A stretch of DNA of 20,916 bases from a virus. The first letter of the stretch is position 1. Every line of letters begins with the position of its first letter. The notes beneath the pieces are model-generated. The model saw only the letters and a list, made by a program, of their open reading frames with translations. It searched no databases and had not been told where the DNA came from. The position numbers and the translations under genes were made by a program. Below, piece after piece: positions 15,636 to 20,916 of this stretch. The DNA is taken from positions 1-20,916 of IMG/VR virus record IMGVR_UViG_3300010412_000460; one strand, 5' to 3'.

Positions 15636-16139
15636 TTATTTGATGATTTTATTTAGCCAAGGTTTGAAACTCACCGGTTTGCCGGTCAATATAGCCGCAA
15701 GATCACGAATAGTAAGTTCGCTAATTGGTAAGTCTTCAGTTGGATCAGGGATATCAAATTCATCCGCTTCATTGAATTCTTCAATTTTAGTGAGTTCACT
15801 ATAAGGAATGATGTAACAAGTGTCGCCTGATGCGCCAATAGGTTTAACATCATAATCCGTTTTGTAATGCGGATTAAATGTCCATTTGTATAGCGTTCTT
15901 TCAGGATCCTCTGGTTCAAATTCCTTACTTACTTTTTCGATGAATATATCTTTCTCTGCCTTTAATTCACCAGGGAAGAGATAGAAAATAGGCGGGGAAC
16001 CAAATATCATTTTAGGAATGAATAGTGCATCAGCGATTCCTAATTTTTCAAAAAGTGGTTCGTGCTTTTGTTTTAACAGATCGATCTTTTCTTTCTTAGT
16101 CAGGGGTTCATTTGAGTTATTATTTTTTGTGCTGAACAT
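15636..16139 (-). CDS. Hypothetical protein, 167 aa
   Basis: It starts with an Asn/Ser-rich stretch (MFSTKNNNSNEPLTKKEK), then a basic helix, a globular centre (GIADALFIPKMIFGSPPIFYLFPGELKAEKDIFIEKV; TLYKWTFNPHYKTDYDVKPIG) and an acidic segment (EEFNEADEFDIPDPTEDLP) before a basic C-terminus. I recognise no family. It sits one base from both the DnaB-like gene and the Sak4-like gene, so it is in the core replication operon. Confidence 0.75.
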   Translation of the reverse strand: MFSTKNNNSNEPLTKKEKIDLLKQKHEPLFEKLGIADALFIPKMIFGSPPIFYLFPGELKAEKDIFIEKVSKEFEPEDPERTLYKWTFNPHYKTDYDVKPIGASGDTCYIIPYSELTKIEEFNEADEFDIPDPTEDLPISELTIRDLAAILTGKPVSFKPWLNKIIK

Positions 16140-16140
16140 G

Positions 16141-17118
16141 TTACTTTGTTTTTGTTTGTTCTTGTGGAGGGGTAGCCATTTCTTCGAGCATCATGTTATG
16201 GAACATAGCTCTAAAGAAACTCATGCGAGTATCTCCGGTTCTACTTTTGACAATGTGGATAGCAATAATTGAGTCATCGTCAATTATAAATCTTTCCGGG
16301 CCATAAGCAGTGATGTGACGTAATGCAGGTCTATCCAAAATCATTACCATATCGGCATGTTGGAGTAGTGCATCTGATCCGAAGATATCTTGGTCATTAG
16401 GATAATTTCCATACTTACCATTTTCACAACGAGCCGGAGATGTAATATCTCGGTTCAGCTGTGACAATATTAAGAACAGAATAGGAAACATTTTCTTGAG
16501 TTCCGTACATACTTCTCCCAACATATTGAGCATATCCAATGTGGATTGATTTGCCGCTTTTTTGATAAGCACTGAATGGTCTAAGGTAATTACAGTTTTC
16601 TTGTAAACTTTCTTTCCATCGATTACTACAGCGTGTTTCTCCATGTATTCCATGATCTCTGCTCTAAATTCAATAGCAGTCATCGGAGTATCTATAATAT
16701 CGATAGGCCATTTAGCGGCTTCTTTGGCATAATCTGCACACTTGTCAATGATATCGTCAGTAATAACTTGCCCTTCTATTTCAGCACTACATAGATACTT
16801 GTAAGTCTTCTTTGTAATAGCTGAAAATTCTCGAAGCTTTGAGTTTCTACCTACCATTTCCAATTGAAATTCTAATACATTGATGTTTTGTCCTGCGTTG
16901 ATTTTAAATCCTTCACGAACAATTTGATCTTTCATCAATGTCTTTCCACCACCAGGGCGTGCAGCAATAATGTTGATTGAGTGCCATTCAAATCCTTGAA
17001 TACCGGCATCATTGATTTTAGGGAACGGAGTTTTATAACTCGTGATCGCTCCCTTTTGTCTTTGACGCATGTAAACAAGAGCTTCTTTGTAATGGTCTGC
17101 GTGAGATTTCCACTTCAT
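16141..17118 (-). CDS. DnaB-type replicative helicase core
   Basis: A 325-aa protein with the RecA-like DnaB C-terminal domain. Walker A is ARPGGGKT (53-60), Walker B is VITLDHS (176-182), the glutamine motif is LILSQLNRD (216-224), GSDALLQHADMVMILDRP (247-264) corresponds to the conserved 'G(S/A)..i.q.ADvv..l.R' segment, and KSRTGDTR lies near the C-terminus. DnaB is normally about 450-500 aa with an N-terminal primase-interaction domain; only about 45 residues precede the core here. The start overlaps the stop of the 197-aa gene as ATGA. Role: hexameric 5'-3' unwinding at the fork, with the separate primase at 12878-13876. Confidence 0.9.
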   Translation of the reverse strand: MKWKSHADHYKEALVYMRQRQKGAITSYKTPFPKINDAGIQGFEWHSINIIAARPGGGKTLMKDQIVREGFKINAGQNINVLEFQLEMVGRNSKLREFSAITKKTYKYLCSAEIEGQVITDDIIDKCADYAKEAAKWPIDIIDTPMTAIEFRAEIMEYMEKHAVVIDGKKVYKKTVITLDHSVLIKKAANQSTLDMLNMLGEVCTELKKMFPILFLILSQLNRDITSPARCENGKYGNYPNDQDIFGSDALLQHADMVMILDRPALRHITAYGPERFIIDDDSIIAIHIVKSRTGDTRMSFFRAMFHNMMLEEMATPPQEQTKTK

Positions 17119-17708
17119 ACTACTCGGGTTTTGATGTATCGTTCTGGAACATAATCGGCACTTGAGTTAACCATGTCGCAATAGTTTGCCAATTCTGATA
17201 CGGCTGTACCATCTATGACTTTCTTTATGAAATACATTGCGGTTCTCATATACTGATAGTTATTCCTTTGGTATTCGTCAATATACCTTCTTGTAGCTTG
17301 TAAAATAGTTTCCCAATCGTAGTTATACTCTTGGAAAAACCACATGAAGTTTTCCTGTATGTTCTTTTTGTTTCCTCGGGCATACTTCCCATTGGGAAGC
17401 TTGTGAGTTGGAAACAAATTAATGAACTCGTCGATGTGTTTGTCTGAATCAGGACCCAACAATTGTAGATTTTTGATCTTCTTGATTGGTTTAAACAAGA
17501 GATCGATATCTTCAATCATTTTGATTGTTGATTCTTTTAACGAAACATCATCGTTTATATACGGAATCAGGGCGGAATTCTTTTTGATTATCTCCTTCCC
17601 TAAGTCCGAAAGATTGGGCTTCCCGTAAAGCCTTACCAATATGTGGTAGTCTTTGGGAGTCAATCCTTTCTTTTTCAACTTATCAAAAAACGCGAGTTGT
17701 TTAAGCAT
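17115..17708 (-). CDS. Hypothetical protein, candidate helicase loader
   Basis: A 197-aa, mostly helical protein: MLKQLAFFDKLKKKGLTPKDYHIL at the start, a charged middle, LPNGKYARGNKKNIQENFMWFF (about 105-126), then YDWETILQATRRYIDEYQRNNYQYMRTAMYFIKKVID (about 130-166). The last block has the W...I..A...Y.......Y...A..FI spacing seen in DnaD-like and other phage replisome-loading proteins. The match is by pattern only. It is coupled by ATGA overlap to the DnaB-type helicase, a common position for loaders. The call is mostly contextual; any other helicase accessory is possible. Confidence 0.6.
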   Translation of the reverse strand: MLKQLAFFDKLKKKGLTPKDYHILVRLYGKPNLSDLGKEIIKKNSALIPYINDDVSLKESTIKMIEDIDLLFKPIKKIKNLQLLGPDSDKHIDEFINLFPTHKLPNGKYARGNKKNIQENFMWFFQEYNYDWETILQATRRYIDEYQRNNYQYMRTAMYFIKKVIDGTAVSELANYCDMVNSSADYVPERYIKTRVV

Positions 17709-17736
17709 CTTGAAAATGGGTAACTAATATACGAAA

Positions 17737-18285
17737 TTAATCCCAAACAATTGGTTTAACCAGTATATTATTTACGATTTCTTTGAAGCTTATTTCATCA
17801 GGACAATCGTGAGGAAGAAATACTTTCTTGTGGTGCTTGTTATCCACACATCCCCCTAATTTTTCCGGTAGTTCTCCGATGAAAACATAAGTGCAACCCG
17901 TAGTTTGATAAGCCAATTTAGATACAATGCTGAACATTACATCTTTTGATTCTTCAATGTATCGTGTAGGATCACTTGTTGCTTCAAACATTGGAACCGA
18001 TAGGTATAGTACCCCTTGTTTCAATAGCTTTTCTGGTGCTATGAATTCCGGGGTTTGTGCTATTACAACCACATCGATTTCTTTGATGTTTGAATTGGTG
18101 TACGATGCAAACAAATCTTTGAATGACGGAACCCAATTGATGCCGTCTTGTTTGTCTTTCAATAGTTTCGATAGTAACTTGGAGAACTGCTCCATCTGAA
18201 ATGTTGGAGGTAAAATGTTTTTCCAAGATGTTTCTTCGTACTTTTGAGATAGATTGTTGATTGTTTCTTTAATTTTATCTGACAT
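17737..18285 (-). CDS. Uracil-DNA glycosylase-fold protein, catalytic residues substituted
   Basis: A 182-aa protein that aligns along its length with family 1 UDG (compared with E. coli Ung from memory). SWKNILPP...GINWVPSFKDLF (20-59) matches the W..vL....G...P..kdvF block. VVVIAQTPEF (72-81) sits at VVILGQDPYH. LLKQGVLYLSVPMFEA (87-102) matches WARQGVLLLNTVLTVR. CTYVFIGELPEKLGG and VFLPHDCPDE (131-164) correspond to VVFLLWG..AQ and VL.APHPSP. The catalytic D of QDPYH is T78, the loop histidine is F81, the uracil-recognising N of LLLN is S96, and the HPSP loop is HDCP. The segment between the first two blocks is shortened. The fold looks conserved while glycosylase activity is probably lost. 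Alternative: a non-catalytic UDG-fold replication factor. Confidence 0.75.
   Translation of the reverse strand: MSDKIKETINNLSQKYEETSWKNILPPTFQMEQFSKLLSKLLKDKQDGINWVPSFKDLFASYTNSNIKEIDVVVIAQTPEFIAPEKLLKQGVLYLSVPMFEATSDPTRYIEESKDVMFSIVSKLAYQTTGCTYVFIGELPEKLGGCVDNKHHKKVFLPHDCPDEISFKEIVNNILVKPIVWD
18239..18246 (+). promoter_or_regulatory. Possible -7 element for the plus-strand gene
   Basis: TACTTTTG matches the Bacteroidota -7 consensus TAnnTTTG exactly, about 38 bases before the plus-strand ATG at 18284, and lies inside the coding sequence of the minus-strand UDG-like gene. The -33 region (about 18216-18220, TGTTT) is weak. Chance occurrence is not excluded. Confidence 0.28.
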
Positions 18286-18296
18286 GAGCGATAAAA
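18273..18296. repeat. 24-bp dyad over two divergent start codons
   Basis: TTTTATC (18273-18279) and GATAAAA (18290-18296) are exact inverted copies centred on CATG (18283-18286). The CATG supplies the ATG of the minus-strand UDG-like gene (18285-18283) and the ATG of the plus-strand gene (18284-18286). Only the spacers TGA and AGC break the symmetry. It could be an operator, or a by-product of both genes starting with similar codons (both products begin MSDK). Confidence 0.6.
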
Positions 18297-18580
18297 AATT
18301 TAGCTACATACTTGAAGATGCACTTCTTCCTATTGAGATTAGCGGTAAGTATTACCACGAGCTCAAGAAAGTGTTCGTTGCTTTAATGGCTGACAATAAT
18401 TCCACAGACGATATGATTAAGAAGTTAACGAGTATCGCCGCCGGGAAAGTATCAAATCCGCAAGAACATATGTTGCATCTTATGTATGTGCTGATTAATG
18501 AAATTGAAAACGTTGCTGTTGAAAAGGGAATGGTAGAAGATAGATCCGTAGACCCTAATCTTTCATCCCCTGAAAGTTGA
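18284..18580 (+). CDS. Hypothetical helical protein on the opposite strand, 98 aa
   Basis: This is the only plus-strand gene that I support. It begins MSDKKFSYILEDALLPIEI at the ATG at 18284 and is predicted helical (KYYHELKKVFVALMAD, DDMIKKLTSIAAG, HMLHLMYVLINEIENVAVEK). No minus-strand gene covers its body (18286-18554), which is the main reason to accept it; the amphipathic, well-mixed composition also favours a real protein. It overlaps the UDG-like gene at its start and the convergent 124-aa gene by 26 bases at its end. The frame is open for ten more codons to a TTG at 18254 inside the UDG-like gene; ATG is preferred. The role is unknown; a regulator is one possibility from the divergent position. 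Confidence 0.72.
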   Translation: MSDKKFSYILEDALLPIEISGKYYHELKKVFVALMADNNSTDDMIKKLTSIAAGKVSNPQEHMLHLMYVLINEIENVAVEKGMVEDRSVDPNLSSPES

Positions 18581-18929
18581 TATTCAGAAATCTTCCGATC
18601 TCTAAGATTGACTCAATCACTTCAGATAGTTGCTCTTTGGAACAATCCTTGAAAGATTTTCCGGCCAAACCACAATGAGCCTTGACTTGATCTTTCATTT
18701 CTTGAGCACTGCATCCTTGTTCTTTAGCCATTTCGTTTATACACGCATGGATTTTTGCAAGTTGGGCCTTGGTATTGGTTGGACTTACAACTTCCATTAC
18801 GCAATCAATTACGTCGTTTTCTAAAATGCCGGCTACAAAAATCTTGTACTTCTCTTTTGAGAGTTCATCTCTGGGAGTAAGTTTGCCGTCTTTTAGTACA
18901 AATTGTATGGATAATACTTGTTTGGACAT
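18555..18929 (-). CDS. Conserved-looking small phage protein, 124 aa
   Basis: The N-terminal part (VLSIQFVLKDGKLTPRDELSKEKYKIFVAGI) precedes a helical region KAQLAKIHACINEMAKEQGCS (about 54-74), then MKDQVKAHCGLAGKSFKDCSKEQLSEVIESILEIG. The pattern AQLxKIHxxIxEMAxExG...KSFxDCSKEQL recurs, from memory, in small proteins of recombination/replication regions of phages and loosely recalls NinB-type proteins. I do not assign a function. It begins directly after the stop of the Api92-like gene (TAAATG) and its end overlaps the plus-strand gene convergently. Confidence 0.75.
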   Translation of the reverse strand: MSKQVLSIQFVLKDGKLTPRDELSKEKYKIFVAGILENDVIDCVMEVVSPTNTKAQLAKIHACINEMAKEQGCSAQEMKDQVKAHCGLAGKSFKDCSKEQLSEVIESILEIGRFLNINFQGMKD

Positions 18930-19424
18930 TTAATGCAATAAAGGGTATAACATTTTTTGATTTAATCTTTTTTCGAGTTGTTCATAATCACTCATGCCAT
19001 CTTCATCTTGACATTTAATAAAGTCATTCGGTTTAAGATCGGCACCGCAGTACTCATCTTCATTGTAAACGAATGTTCTTTTGCCAAAGATACCCATACT
19101 TGTTTCTTCATATTCATGTTCAAAATCTAAGTTGTAAGCTTTAGCAGCTTGAAGAACATCATATGAATTAGGGTTCCAACGGGTAGAATAATTCAATACC
19201 AATTGTGTATCATTGAAATTGTTTATTGCTTCAGGAGTAAGTTCCGAAATATCAATTTCGCTACAAGTAATATCGAAGCAATACATTTCATTTTCTGAAT
19301 GCAATTTGCAATTGAATTCTTCTTGAACGACTCCTTTTGTTGATGAATATACGTTCAGCAAGAACGCTTTTAAATTTTCTGTTTTGCCTGTAAATACTAC
19401 TGTGTTGCTACACCAATTAGGCAT
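18930..19424 (-). CDS. Api92-like / DUF1281 ferredoxin-like-fold phage protein
   Basis: The 164-aa product starts MPNWCSNTVVFTG, the characteristic opening of phage Api92-like/DUF1281 (YubB) proteins. It also contains STRWNPNSYDVLQAAKAY followed by LDFEHEYEETSMGIFGKRTF, the second family block (the WNP segment and YEE.....G). The family has a ferredoxin-like fold with no known activity and is widespread on phages and plasmids. It overlaps the start region of the gene after the SF1 helicase: its ATG is eight bases inside the end of the Dda-like gene. The last ~40 residues (KCQDEDGMSDYEQLEKRLNQ) are a charged extension. Confidence 0.85.
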   Translation of the reverse strand: MPNWCSNTVVFTGKTENLKAFLLNVYSSTKGVVQEEFNCKLHSENEMYCFDITCSEIDISELTPEAINNFNDTQLVLNYSTRWNPNSYDVLQAAKAYNLDFEHEYEETSMGIFGKRTFVYNEDEYCGADLKPNDFIKCQDEDGMSDYEQLEKRLNQKMLYPLLH

Positions 19425-20742
19425 GGTTTACGAGTTTAAATTGGAAACTTTTTCGCAGTTCTATTTTCTTTTTTGCCCGGGTAACGGCGGTATATAACCA
19501 GCGGGATTTGTTCCATGAATCTGCAAGAAATCCGCAGTCAATGTATACATTATCCCATTCATTACCTTGGCTTTTGTGTACCGATGTTGCGTAACCATAC
19601 GTGGATATCGATACGTCACCTTTCCATTGCCTTTGCCTGGTGTATTCGTTTACATCTGTGAGCAACTTATGATACTTGATATTGGATGAAGTCATAAGTT
19701 GTGCAGGATGAATACTCGGCATGTCCACATTGGAAATGAGGAGAGTTGTTTTTTCGGACTTCTTTTCCGGAGAAGTTTTGTATTTGAGAACGTGGAATGT
19801 GAACTGTTTCAGTACAGGATTTTTACCACTTACACCCACGTTTATTGTGGTAACAAAACTATCTACGATATGGGGTTGATAAACCTCAAAGGTTTCCCCA
19901 TTAATTAAGCCCTGGTTGGAAATGGAAATCAATCTGTCACCTTCTAAGATGTACTGATCCGATTTTTCCTTGAAACGATACTTTCTGATACGATTGTTGT
20001 ATTTGATACGATCTTTATTGTTCGATACCAAAACAATGTATGAGTTGTTTTGAATGATATCTATTGCCAAGCTTTTGGTAAAGTCATCGACAATAGTAAA
20101 TTCATCGTTGTTGTAATTAAGGATCTCGGGTTTTTGATTTCCTGTGCTTTTACGCAAATGAGTTGCCACTTGTAAAATGGTTCCGTCATTGCGTTTTACT
20201 TCTTCAAGTTTGATTTTCCAATAATCAATGAAATCAAAAGCCTTGTTCTTATCCCATTGGAATATTTTTGGATCGTTTCCTACCGGTTCTAACTGGAAGT
20301 CATCACCGATAAAGATAAGCTTGGCTTTTTCCTTTATTGCTGAATTAACAAGGTCGTTGAGTACCTTTTCGTCAATCATAGAGCATTCATCTACAATGTA
20401 AACTCCGTTACGCTTTAATCCATCACCTAATTTGAATTCTCCTGTTTCAGGATCCGGGTGACGATATAGTGTTTGATGAATGGTTCTGAACCTATCCAAG
20501 CCGACATAACCAAATTTGTCCATGAGTCGTTTAACTGCCGCATTAGTAGGGGCAATCATACGGGCATGAGCATATCTGGCTATGTTTTCGGCAATGGTAG
20601 TTTTACCGGTACCTGCATTCCCAATAATGAGAAAGAAGTTGTCCGGAGATTGTAGGAAATTGCTAATCAGCAATAAGGCTTTCTTTTGATCCGAGGTATA
20701 TTCAATTGGGTCTTTGCGTTCATCTAATATCCTTGGATTCAT
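19417..20742 (-). CDS. SF1B helicase, Dda/RecD-like
   Basis: A 441-aa helicase, almost the length of T4 Dda (439 aa). Motif I is GNAGTGKTT (41-49), motif Ia is APTNAAVKRL, motif II is VDECSM (117-122), motif III is FIGDDFQLEPV (144-154), motif V/Va is YATSVHKSQGNEWDNVYID, and motif VI is YTAVTRAKKK. Dda-type enzymes unwind 5'-3', strip proteins from DNA and help start replication and recombination. The start overlaps the stop of the truncated upstream gene as ATGA. All helicase motifs are intact. RecD2-like helicases are the alternative name; the absence of an N-terminal extension favours Dda. Confidence 0.92.
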   Translation of the reverse strand: MNPRILDERKDPIEYTSDQKKALLLISNFLQSPDNFFLIIGNAGTGKTTIAENIARYAHARMIAPTNAAVKRLMDKFGYVGLDRFRTIHQTLYRHPDPETGEFKLGDGLKRNGVYIVDECSMIDEKVLNDLVNSAIKEKAKLIFIGDDFQLEPVGNDPKIFQWDKNKAFDFIDYWKIKLEEVKRNDGTILQVATHLRKSTGNQKPEILNYNNDEFTIVDDFTKSLAIDIIQNNSYIVLVSNNKDRIKYNNRIRKYRFKEKSDQYILEGDRLISISNQGLINGETFEVYQPHIVDSFVTTINVGVSGKNPVLKQFTFHVLKYKTSPEKKSEKTTLLISNVDMPSIHPAQLMTSSNIKYHKLLTDVNEYTRQRQWKGDVSISTYGYATSVHKSQGNEWDNVYIDCGFLADSWNKSRWLYTAVTRAKKKIELRKSFQFKLVNHA

Positions 20743-20916
20743 TCTTGTTGAGATTTAATGATTGAAATACGACGAACTAATTCTGCATTGTAGTTGGTCC
20801 AAAATCTGTGTCTGTCACCGTCACGAATACCTAATGGAGTAGGAGCAGATTTTTTTATTGCAGTACGCCATTTTAGGACGCGTGCATTTTTGACAAGAGA
20901 TGTTTTAAGCGATGAT
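20739..20916 (-). CDS. Hypothetical protein (5' end cut by window edge)
   Basis: A minus-strand frame is open from the right edge to a TGA at 20741-20739 that overlaps the Dda-like gene's ATG (ATGA). The visible 58 C-terminal residues are basic and helical: NARVLKWRTAIKKSAPTP, then GIRDGDRHRFWTNYNAELVRRISIIKSQQE. No family recognised. The ATGA coupling and continuous frame support a real gene. Confidence 0.65.
   Translation of the reverse strand, partial: SSLKTSLVKNARVLKWRTAIKKSAPTPLGIRDGDRHRFWTNYNAELVRRISIIKSQQE

Noticed and set aside
17724-17731. TATATTAG as a -7 promoter element before the helicase-loader candidate
   Set aside because: One defined base differs from TAnnTTTG, and no TTG lies at the expected -33 distance; in AT-rich sequence this is easily chance.

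Overview
The window looks like the early/replication region of a double-stranded DNA bacteriophage (or integrated phage-like element) of a Bacteroidota host. The host guess rests on four things: a PcfK/PcfJ gene pair typical of Bacteroides-type mobile DNA, AT-rich (roughly 38-40% GC by eye) DNA, start codons preceded by A-rich leaders rather than strong Shine-Dalgarno sites, and two short motifs matching the Bacteroidota -7 promoter consensus TAnnTTTG. No capsid, tail, terminase, integrase, tRNA, IS element or CRISPR array is visible, so 'phage' is an inference from the self-encoded replisome.

Layout: almost everything is on the minus strand and reads right to left, tightly packed with TAATG or ATGA start/stop overlaps. 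In transcription order: a 5'-truncated unknown gene (right edge), a Dda/RecD-like SF1B helicase, an Api92/DUF1281-like protein, a 124-aa protein of unknown role, a uracil-DNA-glycosylase-fold protein that has lost key catalytic residues, a candidate helicase loader, a DnaB-type helicase core, an unknown protein, a Sak4-like RecA-fold ATPase, a probable ssDNA-binding protein with an acidic tail, then an intrinsic terminator. Next come a TOPRIM primase lacking the usual zinc ribbon, an unknown helical protein, a VWA/metallopeptidase-like protein with its MoxR-type AAA+ partner, two small proteins, a PD-(D/E)XK nuclease, another small protein, and a second terminator. The last block is a family B DNA polymerase, a DUF932-like protein, a structured non-coding gap with a small ORF, PcfK, PcfJ, a UVR-motif protein, a PAPS-reductase-like PP-loop protein, a spore-photoproduct-lyase-like radical SAM enzyme and a truncated membrane-anchored protein.

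One gene runs the other way: a 98-aa plus-strand ORF at 18284-18580. Its start codon shares a CATG palindrome with the start codon of the UDG-like gene.

How the genes could work together: DnaB-type helicase, loader candidate, primase, SSB, PolB and Dda helicase form a nearly complete replisome. Sak4 and the PD-(D/E)XK nuclease suggest recombination-dependent replication or repair. The MoxR/VWA pair is an ATP-driven remodelling module. The SPL-like and PAPS-reductase-like pair may modify or repair nucleic acid. Terminators sit immediately in front of both the polymerase and the primase genes, suggesting these low-copy enzymes are expressed separately from, or below, the proteins encoded upstream. 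There is no gene-free stretch longer than 300 bases.
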